Positions 53,802-63,765 of a stretch of DNA of 64,000 nucleotides are shown one piece after another. The position numbers and the translations under genes were made by a program. Source of the stretch: Campylobacter volucris (GTDB lineage: Bacteria; Campylobacterota; Campylobacteria; Campylobacterales; Campylobacteraceae). Each line of letters starts with the position of its first letter. Within the stretch, counting starts at the first letter, position 1. Location of the stretch: the NCBI RefSeq assembly GCF_008245045.1, contig NZ_CP043428.1:682001-746000 (forward strand), written 5' to 3'. The notes beneath the pieces are model-generated. The model ran no database searches. It was not told where the DNA came from and saw only the letters and a list, made by a program, of their open reading frames with translations.

Positions 53802-55214
53802 ATGAAGAAGACTATAATCCTTTCTTTGATTGTTTCAACAAGTTTATTTAGTGCTAATATTAATTTTAAACAAGCAGAAGAAAATTTACAAAGAACTTTA
53901 CCAAGCAATAATCCAAATGCAATACTTTCTTATCATGATTCTATTCAAAAGGTTAAAAATTCTGTTGTAAATATTTCTACAAGCAAAACAGTGCAAACTA
54001 ATATGGCAAATATGGATGATTTTTTTAATGATCCTTATTTTAGACAATTTTTTGGTTTTGATTTTCCAACTCCTAAAAATAGAAAAAATAAAGAAGTAGT
54101 AAGTTCTCTTGGATCTGGTGTGATTATATCAAGTGATGGTTATATCATCACTAATAATCATGTTATAGAAGATGCTGAAAAAATTACAGTAAATTTGCCA
54201 GATTCTAGCACAGAATATAAAGCAAAATTAATAGGAGCTGATCCAAAGACGGATTTAGCAGTGATTAAAATAGAAGCTAAAGATCTTCCAGCAGTTACTT
54301 TTGCAAATTCAGATCAGTTATTAGAAGGTGATGTTGTATTTGCTCTAGGCAATCCTTTTGGTGTTGGAAGTAGTGTTACAAGTGGTATTATATCAGCTTT
54401 AAATAAAAACAATATAGGCTTAAATCAATATGAAAATTTCATCCAAACAGATGCTTCAATCAATCCTGGAAATTCAGGTGGAGCTTTAGTAGATAGTAGA
54501 GGAGCTTTAGTTGGTATAAATTCAGCAATTCTTTCAAGAAGCGGTGGAAACAATGGTATAGGCTTTGCAATACCATCAAATATGGCTAAAACTATAGCTC
54601 AAAAACTAATTGAAAATGGCAAAATAGAAAGAGGATATCTAGGAGTAGTCATAGGAGCTTTAACCCAAGATCTTAAAAAAGCTTATACAAACAAAGAAGG
54701 AGCTTTAGTCACTGATGTGCAAAAAGATTCAGCAGCTTTTAATGCGGGGTTAAAAAGAGGAGATTTAATTGTAAAAGTTGATAATACTACTATAAAAAGC
54801 CCTATGGATTTAAAAAATTACATAGGTAGTATTGATCCTAAACAGCAAATAGAGCTTAGTTATGAAAGAGATAATGAGATTAAAACGGTAAAATTTATGC
54901 TAAAAACGGATGAAAAATCATTACAATATGAGAAAGGTTATATTGATGGTTTAAAGCTAGTTGAGCTTGATTCTAAAAATAAACAACAATATCGCATTCC
55001 TGAAAATATCAATGGAATTTTAATCACCGAAGTTAGTCCAAAATCAAAAGCAGAACAAGCTGGGTTTGAAGCAGGAGATATAATTGTCGGTGTTAATCAG
55101 TATGAAATTTCAAATTTTAAAGAATTATCAAAAGCGCTTGATTTAAATAAAGACAAAGAATATGTTAAAATTTGGATTAATAGAGGCGGATACATCAGAG
55201 CTTTGTTATTTTAA
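53802..55214 (+). CDS. htrA: Periplasmic serine protease/chaperone HtrA (DegP)
   Basis: The protein has 470 residues from ATG 53802 (TAAGGA upstream); the upstream extension of the frame runs through the promoter region and is rejected. A signal peptide (MKKTIILSLIVSTSLFSA) precedes a trypsin-like domain with the triad His in 'IITNNHVIEDA', Asp in 'DPKTDLAVIKI', Ser in 'NPGNSGGALVDS', then two PDZ domains. In C. jejuni the secreted form cleaves E-cadherin; it also maintains periplasmic proteins. It is divergent from the heat-shock operon. Confidence 0.94.
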   Translation: MKKTIILSLIVSTSLFSANINFKQAEENLQRTLPSNNPNAILSYHDSIQKVKNSVVNISTSKTVQTNMANMDDFFNDPYFRQFFGFDFPTPKNRKNKEVVSSLGSGVIISSDGYIITNNHVIEDAEKITVNLPDSSTEYKAKLIGADPKTDLAVIKIEAKDLPAVTFANSDQLLEGDVVFALGNPFGVGSSVTSGIISALNKNNIGLNQYENFIQTDASINPGNSGGALVDSRGALVGINSAILSRSGGNNGIGFAIPSNMAKTIAQKLIENGKIERGYLGVVIGALTQDLKKAYTNKEGALVTDVQKDSAAFNAGLKRGDLIVKVDNTTIKSPMDLKNYIGSIDPKQQIELSYERDNEIKTVKFMLKTDEKSLQYEKGYIDGLKLVELDSKNKQQYRIPENINGILITEVSPKSKAEQAGFEAGDIIVGVNQYEISNFKELSKALDLNKDKEYVKIWINRGGYIRALLF

Positions 55215-55231
55215 TTTTTTAAGGAGAAAAA

Positions 55232-55906
55232 ATGACTAATATTTTAATGATAGAAGATGATTTAGAATTAGCTGAAATCATAGCAGAATATTTAGAACAA
55301 TTTGACATGAAAGTTGATATTGCTCATGAACCTTATATAGGACTTTCAAGACTTGCTTTAAATCCTTATGATTTAATCATTTTAGATTTAAGCTTACCTG
55401 GACTTGATGGACTTGAAGTCTGTGAAGAAATTCGTAAAAAATACGATACGCCTATTATTATATCTAGTGCTAGACATGATATTAGCGATAAAGTTGCAGC
55501 ACTTGATTTAGGTGCTGATGATTATTTGCCAAAACCTTATAATCCTCAAGAACTACAAGCAAGAATCAAAAGCCATTTAAGAAGAATTTCAAACACTAAA
55601 ACTGCTCAAACTCAAGTAAAAAAAGATTTAGTTTATGATAAATTTAAGCATACTATAACCATGAAAGATCAAGAAATTAACTTTACTAATGCTGAATTTG
55701 ATATTTTAAGTTATCTAATTAAAAAAGAAGGTGGTGTAGTAAGTAGAGAAGAGCTTGTGTATAATTGTAGTTCTATTAGCGAAGATTCTAGCAATAAAAG
55801 CATAGATGTAATCATAAGCAGAATAAGACAAAAAATCGGTGATGATCCAAAAACTCCAAAATATATCCATTCTATAAGAGGTATAGGATATAAACTAACT
55901 CAATGA
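55232..55906 (+). CDS. cprR: Response regulator CprR
   Basis: A 224-residue OmpR-type regulator. The receiver domain has the phospho-acceptor Asp in 'YDLIILDLSLPGLDG' and the Lys in 'DDYLPKPYNP'; the C-terminal winged helix includes 'EDSSNKSIDVIISRIRQKIG'. Position between htrA and the kinase matches C. jejuni cprRS, linked to envelope stress and biofilm formation. It overlaps cprS by 4 nt. Confidence 0.92.
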   Translation: MTNILMIEDDLELAEIIAEYLEQFDMKVDIAHEPYIGLSRLALNPYDLIILDLSLPGLDGLEVCEEIRKKYDTPIIISSARHDISDKVAALDLGADDYLPKPYNPQELQARIKSHLRRISNTKTAQTQVKKDLVYDKFKHTITMKDQEINFTNAEFDILSYLIKKEGGVVSREELVYNCSSISEDSSNKSIDVIISRIRQKIGDDPKTPKYIHSIRGIGYKLTQ

Positions 55907-57144
55907 ATAAATCATCAATTTTTTATACTATAACTTTTGTTTTCGTTTTAGCAAGTGCAAGTGTGGTTTTAGCATTTTTATGGCTTATAAAATATGATCA
56001 ACAAAACTACACTAACGAACTTAATGCTAAGTATTCTTTTGTAGCTAATACAAGATTATTGTATTTTAACAACATGATTAGTGAAAAAGAATTTCAAGAA
56101 CAAACTAAAAACTATAAAATAGTAGAAATAGTCAATCCAAAATTTATCAAAAATGTCATCTATAAAGCTGAAACCATAGCTAGAGCTCAAACTAGTACAG
56201 CTATAGTAGAAATCATTACCCTAGAAGACAATGTATATTTAAAGATTATTTATGATGGAAAACTTTTTTTATATAAAGACTTAGACTATCAAGGTTATAG
56301 ATATTTTGTAATTAAATTAATTGCTGTGATAGTTGTGATGGTTTTAATAGTTTTATATCTTTTTATCATAAGAAAATTAAAACCTTTAAGAGCTTTAAAA
56401 AGACAAATTGATAAATTTGGAGAAAATAAACTAGATGAAATTCAAAATGTCAGCAAAGGAGAAGATGAAATTTCCCAAGTTGCAACCGCCTTTTATGAGT
56501 CTATTTTAAGAATTCAAAAACTTAACACCTCTAGGCAATTTTTCCTAAGAAATATCATGCATGAGTTAAAAACACCAATCACCAAAGGACTCATCACCCT
56601 TGAAATGATAGAAGATAGCAAATATAAAGAAAGATTAATAGGAGCTTTTAATCGTCTTGAAATACTTATAAACGAATTTGCAGCTATTGAACAAATCACT
56701 TCAGGAGCGCAATTTATAAATTTAAAAAAATACAATATTTTAGATTTATTAGATGAAGCTAAAGATATAGCTATGAATGATGATGATAAAATTAAAATTA
56801 GCATCAAAGAAAGCTTTAGTGTGAATGTTGATTTTAAATTATTTACCACTGCCATGAAAAATATGATAGATAATGCTATAAAATATTCTGATGAAAATAA
56901 GGTAACCATAGAAATTACTAAAGAATATCTTTGTTTTAAAAATATAGGAAAACCTTTAGATAAAGATTTAAAATACTATACTCAAGCTTTTACCCAAGGT
57001 AAGAAAAACAAAGATAGCTTTGGACTTGGACTTTATATAGTTAAAACCATACTTGATTCTCATAAACTAGTACTTTCTTATGAATATAAAGATCAATGTA
57101 ATTATTTTTATTTTAAAAATTTAGAAAATATCATTGTAGCTTAG
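55903..57144 (+). CDS. cprS: Sensor histidine kinase CprS
   Basis: A 413-residue kinase with two membrane helices (~8-28 and ~137-157) flanking a ~105-residue periplasmic sensor. The H-box is 'FLRNIMHELKTPITKGLI', the N-box 'MKNMIDNAIKYSDENKVT' and the G-box 'GKKNKDSFGLGLYIVKTI'. It is cognate to CprR. The signal it senses is unknown. Confidence 0.92.
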   Translation: MNKSSIFYTITFVFVLASASVVLAFLWLIKYDQQNYTNELNAKYSFVANTRLLYFNNMISEKEFQEQTKNYKIVEIVNPKFIKNVIYKAETIARAQTSTAIVEIITLEDNVYLKIIYDGKLFLYKDLDYQGYRYFVIKLIAVIVVMVLIVLYLFIIRKLKPLRALKRQIDKFGENKLDEIQNVSKGEDEISQVATAFYESILRIQKLNTSRQFFLRNIMHELKTPITKGLITLEMIEDSKYKERLIGAFNRLEILINEFAAIEQITSGAQFINLKKYNILDLLDEAKDIAMNDDDKIKISIKESFSVNVDFKLFTTAMKNMIDNAIKYSDENKVTIEITKEYLCFKNIGKPLDKDLKYYTQAFTQGKKNKDSFGLGLYIVKTILDSHKLVLSYEYKDQCNYFYFKNLENIIVA

Positions 57145-57151
57145 GAAAAAT

Positions 57152-59182
57152 ATGCCTTTATCTTGTTTAAATGAAGAACAATACAAAGCTGCTTGTACTC
57201 CTTTTGGTCACAATCTCATCATAGCTAGTGCAGGAACGGGTAAAACTTCAACTATAGTTGCAAGAATAGCCTATCTTTTACAAAATGGCACAAAACCAGA
57301 AAAAATCATGCTTTTAACCTTTACCAACAAAGCAAGTAAGGAAATGATACAAAGACTTGGAAGATACTTTGACAAAAAAATTACTTCAAAAATAACAGCA
57401 GGGACTTTTCACAGCACTGCTTATACACTTTTAAAAGAGTTAAATCATAATATCATTTTAAAACAATCAAGCGAATTAAAAGTGCTTTTAAGATCTATCT
57501 TTGAAAAAAGAACTTTCCATCATTTAAGCGATATAAAACCTTATATGCCTAGTTATTTATATGATGTGTATTCTTTATTTCAAAATACCAATACAAATTT
57601 AGATAATTTTTATGAATGGTTTTGTCAAAACTATAACGATCAAGCCGTTTATGCTGAAATTTATGAAGATATTTTAAAAGAATACGAAGAAGAAAAAAAT
57701 AGATTTAATTATGTAGATTTTAATGATTTACTAATCAAGCTAAAACAAACATTGAAAACACATCATTTTGATTTTGATGAAATTTTAGTTGATGAATATC
57801 AAGATACTAATACCTTGCAAGGTTCGTTAATTGATGCTTTTAAAAGTAAAAGTTTATTTTGCGTGGGTGATTATGATCAAAGTATTTATGCTTTTAATGG
57901 AGCAGATATTTCTATCATAGGGGGATTTAAAGATAGATTTTTAGATGCTAAAATTTTTACATTGAATAAAAACTATCGTTCTAGTAAAAACATTCTAGCT
58001 TTAGCTAATAAAGTCATTACAAACAATGAAAGATTATACCCTAAAGAATTAATAGTGACTAGAAATGGTGATTTTAAAGCACCAAGTTTATTAACCTTTA
58101 ATGAACTTTTTGATCAGTATTCTACCATTGCTAAAATCATTTTACAAAGCGGAGTTGATTTAAATGAAATAGCAGTGATTTTTAGAAATAATTCTAGTGC
58201 TGATGGAATTGAAGTAGCACTTAGAGAACTTGGTATAGCAAGTAAAAGAAAAGGTGGTGGAAGTTTTTTTGAGAGCTTAGAAGTAAAAACTTTTTGTTCT
58301 ATGCTAGCAATTATTTTAAACCCAAAAGACATTATGGCTTTTATACATTTACTTGAATTTACTAAAGGTGTAGGTGGGGTTTTAGCTAAAGATATTTTTG
58401 ATGGACTTTTAAAACTTGGAAATTCTAATCTCATAAAAGGTATTTTAGATCCTGATATTAATGTAAATTTAAAAAAATACAAAAAACAAAGCTATCAGCT
58501 TGGTCTTTTTGATGATATCGAAGAATTATCTTCTCCTTCAAGGTTTAATTTAAAAAGCGAATTTAACACTCATCCTATTTTAAGTCTTCCAAAGATTAAT
58601 GAAAATTGTGCTAAAACTTTAGAAAAACTTTATTATTTTATAAAACAAGCAAGTGAATGTAAAATTTCAACCCAACTTGTAAATTTAATTTTAGAAAATG
58701 ATTATTTTAAAGAAATTTGTGATATTTTAGCTACCAAAAGAGCAACCAATAAAAACTCCAATGTAGATCTAAATAAAAAAAATGAAATTTTAGAAAAAAT
58801 CAATGCAAAAATGATGGTCTTAAAAGAGCTTTCGAAAAATTATAGTGATAATTATAAATACTACAATTTTCTAACTCTTGGAGCAAGTGAAATGAGTAGT
58901 GGAAACGGGGTTAATCTTTTAAGTATACATGCTAGCAAGGGTCTTGAATTTGAACTTGTATTTGTAATAGATCTTGCACAAGGTAGGTTTCCAAACCAAA
59001 AGCTTATGAGTATGGGTGGTAGTTTAGAAGAAGAAAGAAGGTTATTTTATGTTGCAGTTACTAGAGCTAAGGATATTTTGTATTTAAGTTATGCAAAATA
59101 TGACAAAATTAAAAAAAGCAATTATCAGCCATCTTGTTTTTTAATAGAAGCAGGTATGTGTAAAGAGGAAAATAAGACTTGA
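57152..59182 (+). CDS. UvrD/Rep-family DNA helicase
   Basis: A 676-residue superfamily 1A helicase with motif I 'IIASAGTGKTSTIVARIAYL', motif II 'DEILVDEYQDTNTLQG', motif III 'CVGDYDQSIYAFNGAD', motif V 'SIHASKGLEFELVFVIDLAQ' and motif VI 'EEERRLFYVAVTRAKDILYL'. It probably acts 3'-5' in repair or replication restart. It starts 7 nt after cprS. The C. jejuni counterpart (Cj0777) is adjacent to tpx as here. Confidence 0.92.
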   Translation: MPLSCLNEEQYKAACTPFGHNLIIASAGTGKTSTIVARIAYLLQNGTKPEKIMLLTFTNKASKEMIQRLGRYFDKKITSKITAGTFHSTAYTLLKELNHNIILKQSSELKVLLRSIFEKRTFHHLSDIKPYMPSYLYDVYSLFQNTNTNLDNFYEWFCQNYNDQAVYAEIYEDILKEYEEEKNRFNYVDFNDLLIKLKQTLKTHHFDFDEILVDEYQDTNTLQGSLIDAFKSKSLFCVGDYDQSIYAFNGADISIIGGFKDRFLDAKIFTLNKNYRSSKNILALANKVITNNERLYPKELIVTRNGDFKAPSLLTFNELFDQYSTIAKIILQSGVDLNEIAVIFRNNSSADGIEVALRELGIASKRKGGGSFFESLEVKTFCSMLAIILNPKDIMAFIHLLEFTKGVGGVLAKDIFDGLLKLGNSNLIKGILDPDINVNLKKYKKQSYQLGLFDDIEELSSPSRFNLKSEFNTHPILSLPKINENCAKTLEKLYYFIKQASECKISTQLVNLILENDYFKEICDILATKRATNKNSNVDLNKKNEILEKINAKMMVLKELSKNYSDNYKYYNFLTLGASEMSSGNGVNLLSIHASKGLEFELVFVIDLAQGRFPNQKLMSMGGSLEEERRLFYVAVTRAKDILYLSYAKYDKIKKSNYQPSCFLIEAGMCKEENKT

Positions 59183-59208
59183 TTAATCTTATTATATTAT
59201 GATAAAAT
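59179..59208 (+). promoter_or_regulatory. Probable tpx promoter
   Basis: TTGATT (59179-59184), 18-nt spacer, TAAAAT (59203-59208), starting in the helicase stop codon and 28 nt upstream of tpx. Confidence 0.5.
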
Positions 59209-59236
59209 CAAATTTTACACTTTAGAAGGAGAAATT

Positions 59237-59761
59237 ATGAGTAGTGTATTATTTAAAGGTAATGAGGTAAAATTAAAAGGTAATAATCTTGAAGTTGGTG
59301 ATAAAGCACCAAACATCACTTTAAAAGCTAAAGATCTTTCAGGAGTTGAAATCGCTCCTAAAGGAAAAACACAAATTATCATTAGTGTTCCAAGCTTAGA
59401 CACTCCAGTTTGTGCAACTGAAGCTAGAGAATTTAATAAAAAAGCAGCATCAGGCGGTGCTGAAGTGATTGTTGTAAGTATGGATTTACCTTTTGCTATG
59501 GGTCGTTTTTGTTCAACCGAAGGTATAGATAATTTAATAGTAGCAAGTGATTTTGTTTCTAAAGAATTTGGTGAAAAATATGGCGTTTTAATGGCTGATG
59601 GTCCACTTGAAGGAATTTTAGCAAGAGCTGTATTTGTAGTAAAAGATGGCGTGATTGTTTATAAAGAATTAGTAAAAGAAGTAACTGAACTTCCAAATAT
59701 GCAAGCTTTAGAAGACTTTTTTAATCAAAGTTGTGGTTGTGGTGGTTGTGGCTGCCATTAA
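59237..59761 (+). CDS. tpx: Thiol peroxidase Tpx
   Basis: A 174-residue 2-Cys peroxiredoxin. The peroxidatic Cys is in 'SVPSLDTPVCATEAREFN' and the resolving Cys in 'AMGRFCSTEG'. It reduces peroxides, protecting this microaerophile. The C-terminus ends 'SCGCGGCGCH', four further cysteines and a terminal His beyond the usual Tpx end, resembling a metal-binding tail. AGAAGGAG precedes the ATG. Confidence 0.93.
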   Translation: MSSVLFKGNEVKLKGNNLEVGDKAPNITLKAKDLSGVEIAPKGKTQIIISVPSLDTPVCATEAREFNKKAASGGAEVIVVSMDLPFAMGRFCSTEGIDNLIVASDFVSKEFGEKYGVLMADGPLEGILARAVFVVKDGVIVYKELVKEVTELPNMQALEDFFNQSCGCGGCGCH

Positions 59762-59766
59762 TTAAT

Positions 59767-59794
59767 TTTCCAAAAGCTTTTTAGCTTTTGGAAA
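59767..59794. terminator. Bidirectional terminator between tpx and msrA
   Basis: A perfect 12-bp stem TTTCCAAAAGCT / AGCTTTTGGAAA with a TTTT loop, overlapping the end of the convergent msrA gene. Confidence 0.8.
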
Positions 59795-60305
59795 GCTCTT
59801 TATCGTATAAATTAATTTTTTGAACTTTTGGTGCTATGATAAATTGACAATAAGTTTGATTTGGATTTTTAGTAAAATATTTTTGATGATAATCCTCAGC
59901 CTTGTAAAATTTTTCTAGCTTTAAAACCTGTGTGAGAATAGTTTTGGTGTAATTTTTTTGAGCATTTTGTAAAAATTGAGTAATAATTTTAAAATCTTCA
60001 TCATCTTGATAAAAAATGGCTGATCTATATTGAATACCCTCATCAGCTCCTTGTTTATCTTTACTTGTTGGATCATGGATATTAAAAAATATAATTAAAA
60101 TTTTCTCTAAAGAAATTTGATTTTTATCATAAACAATCTTAACTACTTCTATATTTTGATCACCATTACAAACGCTTTCATATGTAGGATTATCAGCTCC
60201 ACCACTATACCCTACTTCAGTGTTTATCACGCCTTTGATTCTTTCAAAAACAGCTTCAATACACCAAAAACATCCACCACCTAATATAATTTCTCTATAA
60301 TCCAT
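59781..60305 (-). CDS. msrA: Peptide methionine sulfoxide reductase MsrA
   Basis: The 174-residue protein has the catalytic '[19 protein letters not shown]', '[19 protein letters not shown]' and '[18 protein letters not shown]'. It reduces methionine-S-sulfoxide in oxidised proteins. It shares the strand with the hyp operon, 3 nt downstream of hypA, so it may be transcribed with it. Confidence 0.94.
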   Translation of the reverse strand: MDYREIILGGGCFWCIEAVFERIKGVINTEVGYSGGADNPTYESVCNGDQNIEVVKIVYDKNQISLEKILIIFFNIHDPTSKDKQGADEGIQYRSAIFYQDDEDFKIITQFLQNAQKNYTKTILTQVLKLEKFYKAEDYHQKYFTKNPNQTYCQFIIAPKVQKINLYDKELSKS

Positions 60306-60308
60306 GAT

Positions 60309-60650
60309 TTATTCTTCTTTTAATACAAGCTGCATTAAATAAAGCTCTTCCCCATCTATAATTTTTAAATTTTTATCTTCACATTTTGGACACCAAAAGA
60401 TGTTATTTTCCAATATCCCTTTAAAATAACATTTTTCACACTCAACAATGATTTCTTGTAAATGGGTAATAAATTTAGCATTTTTACACAATAAACTATT
60501 TTCTTTAAAAGTTTCAAAGCTACGCTCTAACAAAGAAACTTCTACTCCACTTAACCTACCTATCTTTACATGAATTTCTTCTACGATTTTTCCTTGAGCA
60601 TATTCTTCGCAAAGTTCTAGTAAAGATTCTGTAATGCTTAATTCATGCAT
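60309..60650 (-). CDS. hypA: Hydrogenase/urease nickel incorporation protein HypA
   Basis: The protein has 113 residues from ATG 60650. The longer TTG-initiated frame to 60656 would displace the invariant MHE N-terminus (His2 binds nickel), so it is rejected. The zinc site is 'CEKCYFKGILENNIFWCPKC'. It delivers nickel with HypB to the hydrogenase large subunit. The start overlaps the hypE stop. Confidence 0.94.
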   Translation of the reverse strand: MHELSITESLLELCEEYAQGKIVEEIHVKIGRLSGVEVSLLERSFETFKENSLLCKNAKFITHLQEIIVECEKCYFKGILENNIFWCPKCEDKNLKIIDGEELYLMQLVLKEE

Positions 60651-61621
60651 TAACAAATCCTTGGTAAAAGCTCACCTTTAGGGGCTTCCAAAAAGCGTTT
60701 TGCTCCATAAGCATTTTCTAAAATAACCTTAGCATTATTGTTAGAATTTATTTTTCCTATAATGCTTGCATTTTTGTTAAATTTTTGCAAAATTTCTAAA
60801 GCTTTCATCTCATCTTCTTTTTCTACACAAAGTATGAAAGTCCCTTCATTTGCAAGTTCGTATGGTTCATAACCAAAAAGCTCACACACCCCTAAAACTT
60901 CATCGCAAATTGGAATTTTTTCTTCATATATTAAAATTTCTTTTTGACTTAGTATCGCCCATTCATTAAGTACAGCACTAAGCCCACCTCGAGTAGCATC
61001 ACGCATAGCTTTGATCTTGATATTTGCATTTAAAAGTGCTAAAACTTCATCTTTTAAATTTTTACAATCACTTTGTATATTTGCTTCTAAATTATTTCTT
61101 TCTACTAATACCGCACATCCATGAGCACCAATATCCCTTGAAACTAAGATACTCAAATTTTCTTTAATATCTTTTGTTGATATTTTTTTAATCATTTTGC
61201 CAACACAAGAAGTATTAATATAAATTCCATCACCCTTGTTTTTAGGTACTACTTTAGTATCCCCACAAACTAATTTTACATCCGCTTTTATACACTCGTC
61301 TTTGATAGAATTTAAAATAGTTTTTAATTTATCGATTTCAAAACCCTCTTCTAAAATCAAAGCTAAAGAAAGATACAAAGGTTTAGCTCCCACCATCAAA
61401 ACATCATTAACACTTCCACAAACTGCTAATTTTCCTATATTAGTATCTTTTAAAAAAATAGGATTTAAAACAAAAGAATCTGTACTAAAAGCAATATCTT
61501 CTAAAATAGCTGCATCATTAGCTTGTTTTAAAATATCATCATCAAAGATAGAAAAAATTTCACCGATTAAAGCGTTCATTTCTTCTCCACCACCACCATG
61601 AGCTAAAGTAATTTTATCCAT
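60650..61621 (-). CDS. hypE: Hydrogenase maturation protein HypE
   Basis: A 323-residue PurM-like ATPase with 'ITLAHGGGGEEMNALIGEIF', 'AVCGSVNDVLMVGAKPLYLS' and 'DATRGGLSAVLNEWA'. The C-terminus is 'LLPRIC', whose terminal Cys is carbamoylated by HypF and dehydrated to thiocyanate as the source of CN for the Ni-Fe site. Confidence 0.95.
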   Translation of the reverse strand: MDKITLAHGGGGEEMNALIGEIFSIFDDDILKQANDAAILEDIAFSTDSFVLNPIFLKDTNIGKLAVCGSVNDVLMVGAKPLYLSLALILEEGFEIDKLKTILNSIKDECIKADVKLVCGDTKVVPKNKGDGIYINTSCVGKMIKKISTKDIKENLSILVSRDIGAHGCAVLVERNNLEANIQSDCKNLKDEVLALLNANIKIKAMRDATRGGLSAVLNEWAILSQKEILIYEEKIPICDEVLGVCELFGYEPYELANEGTFILCVEKEDEMKALEILQKFNKNASIIGKINSNNNAKVILENAYGAKRFLEAPKGELLPRIC

Positions 61622-61630
61622 TTGTTTTCC

Positions 61631-62716
61631 TTAGTTTTGATGATATTTATAATATGCAGCACATGCTCCTTCGCTAGAAACCATGCAACTTCCGATAGGA
61701 TTTTTTGGTGTGCAAGCTTTTGCAAATACTTTACAATCATAAGGCTTAGCCAAGCCTCTTAAAATTTGACCACATATACAGGCTTTACTTTCATCTTTAC
61801 TTTGCACTTTACAATCAAATACTTTACTTGCATCTAAATTAGAAAATTCATCTTTTAAACAAAGACCACCATCTTTAATCACCCCAAGGCCTCTAAATTC
61901 AAAATCACAAGGCTGAAAATAAGTCTGCATTAATGATTTGGCTTTTAAATTTCCTTCTTTACTTACTACTCTATGATATTCATTATAAACCTCATAGGTA
62001 TTTGCATTCATTTGCTCTACTATATTTAACACACTAAGCATTATATCTACAGGCTCAAAACCACTCACCGCTATAGGAGTTTTGTATTTTTTAGCAATTG
62101 GTTCATAAATATTTGATCCTGTTATAACACTAACATGTGAAGGCCCTAAAAAAGCATCGATTTTGACTTTTTCATCCTGCATGATAGCTTCTACAGCTGG
62201 TGGGACTAATACATGATTGATATGAAAAAATAAATTTTCAAGTTGAAGCTCTATCCTTTTTTGTATGATTGATGCACTCATAGGAGTGGTAGTTTCAAAA
62301 CCTATGGCAAAAAATATAATAGTTTTATCTTTATTTTCTAAAGCAATATCAATAACCTCCAAAGGAGTATAAAGTGCTCTTACATCAGCTCCTTTGGCTC
62401 TAAGATCGATTAAGCTCTCATAGCTTCCTGGTACTCTTAGCATATCACCTAAAACACAAAAAATGGTATTTGGCATACTAGCAAGTTTTAAAGCTGTATC
62501 AATGCGTTCTCTTGGCATTACACACACAGGACAACCTGGACCATGAACAAAATTTATTTCTTTTGGAAGCAAACTTGGCAAGCCAAATTTCATTATGCTA
62601 TGTGTATGACCACCACAAATTTCCATTATATTGATAGGTTTTGAAATTTTTGATTGTATGATTTTTTGTATAGTTAAAATTCTATCTTTATCTCTAAAAT
62701 CATTAATTAAATCCAT
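61631..62716 (-). CDS. hypD: Hydrogenase maturation protein HypD
   Basis: A 361-residue Fe-S protein with 'INIMEICGGHTHSIMKFGLP', 'NFVHGPGCPVCVMPRERID' and a C-terminal Fe-S ligand cluster of cysteines ('CICGQILRGLAKPYDC...ACTPKNPIGSCMVSSEGACA'). With HypC it assembles the Fe(CN)2CO unit. It overlaps hypC by 14 nt. Confidence 0.95.
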   Translation of the reverse strand: MDLINDFRDKDRILTIQKIIQSKISKPINIMEICGGHTHSIMKFGLPSLLPKEINFVHGPGCPVCVMPRERIDTALKLASMPNTIFCVLGDMLRVPGSYESLIDLRAKGADVRALYTPLEVIDIALENKDKTIIFFAIGFETTTPMSASIIQKRIELQLENLFFHINHVLVPPAVEAIMQDEKVKIDAFLGPSHVSVITGSNIYEPIAKKYKTPIAVSGFEPVDIMLSVLNIVEQMNANTYEVYNEYHRVVSKEGNLKAKSLMQTYFQPCDFEFRGLGVIKDGGLCLKDEFSNLDASKVFDCKVQSKDESKACICGQILRGLAKPYDCKVFAKACTPKNPIGSCMVSSEGACAAYYKYHQN

Positions 62717-62984
62717 CTTTTAATCCCATATCCCCTTCGTATTCATCTATTTGTCCATTTTGCATTTTTTCAGCTATATCTGTATAAATTTTTAAGCTCT
62801 CTTGGGCTGCATGGGTATCTATTTTTTCCATCGCAAAACCAACATGGATTAATACATAATCACCCACTTTTAAAGGCTCGCTAATTAAATCCAAACTCAC
62901 TCTTCTTTTTACTCCTAAAGTTTCTACTATAGCTGAATTTAACTCATCAATTTCTAAAATTTTAGAAGGTATAGAAAGACACAT
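62703..62984 (-). CDS. hypC: Hydrogenase assembly chaperone HypC
   Basis: The 93-residue protein begins MCLSIPSKILEID, with the essential Cys2, and has 'LKVGDYVLIHVGFAMEKID'. It carries iron to HypD and chaperones the large subunit. It overlaps hypB by one base. Confidence 0.94.
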   Translation of the reverse strand: MCLSIPSKILEIDELNSAIVETLGVKRRVSLDLISEPLKVGDYVLIHVGFAMEKIDTHAAQESLKIYTDIAEKMQNGQIDEYEGDMGLKDGFN

Positions 62985-63715
62985 TAGTTTAATTCCTTTT
63001 TCATTTTTAAATAATCAATCCAAAGATTAAAACCTGTTTTTGTTTTGCTATCTAAAATCATAATATCTACTTTAGGATTTAATCTTTTAGCTGCTAAAGA
63101 TGCTACTTTAAAATCAAAATCAAAATATTGGGCTAAATCAGCTTTTGTAATCACCAATAAATCAGCTTTTCTAAACATTACAGGATATTTTTCAACTTTA
63201 TCATGACCTTCTGTTACTGAAAGCAAAACCACATTTAAATGTTCACCCAAATCATAACTAGCAGGACACACTAAATTTCCCACATTTTCTATAAAAACAA
63301 TATCAAGCTCATCTAATTTAAAATGATGCAATGCTTCATGCACCATAAAAGCATCCAAATGGCAAGTTTGACCTGTGGTGATTTGATGAGCTAATCCCCC
63401 TGCATTGTTAATACGATTTGCATCATTATTAGTTTCTAAATCCCCTTCTACCACAGCTATTTTAAGCTTGTCTTTTAAAGTTTTTATCGTTTCTTCTAGT
63501 AAAGTTGTCTTGCCACTTCCTGGAGAACTCATTAAATTAATACAAAGAGTATTATGCTCGTTAAAATGTTCTCTATTGTGCGAAGCTTGATGATCATTTT
63601 TTGATAAAATTTTACTAATTACACTAATGGTGTTTTCATCTTTTAAGGCTGGGTTTTCATGATGGTGTTCATGATGATGGTTATTGTTTATAGAGCAACC
63701 GCAATCTTTACACAT
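62984..63715 (-). CDS. hypB: Hydrogenase nickel incorporation GTPase HypB
   Basis: A 243-residue SIMIBI GTPase. The N-terminus has the 'CKDCGCS' nickel motif followed by a His-rich stretch ('NNNHHHEHHHEN'), then 'NLMSSPGSGKTTLLEETI' (P-loop), 'VEGDLETNNDANRI' and 'IENVGNLVCPASYDLGEHLN'. It stores and inserts nickel with HypA. Confidence 0.95.
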   Translation of the reverse strand: MCKDCGCSINNNHHHEHHHENPALKDENTISVISKILSKNDHQASHNREHFNEHNTLCINLMSSPGSGKTTLLEETIKTLKDKLKIAVVEGDLETNNDANRINNAGGLAHQITTGQTCHLDAFMVHEALHHFKLDELDIVFIENVGNLVCPASYDLGEHLNVVLLSVTEGHDKVEKYPVMFRKADLLVITKADLAQYFDFDFKVASLAAKRLNPKVDIMILDSKTKTGFNLWIDYLKMKKELN

Positions 63716-63765
63716 ATTTTTTCCTTAAATTTTTATTTTATTTTATCTTTAAAAGTATTAAAAAA

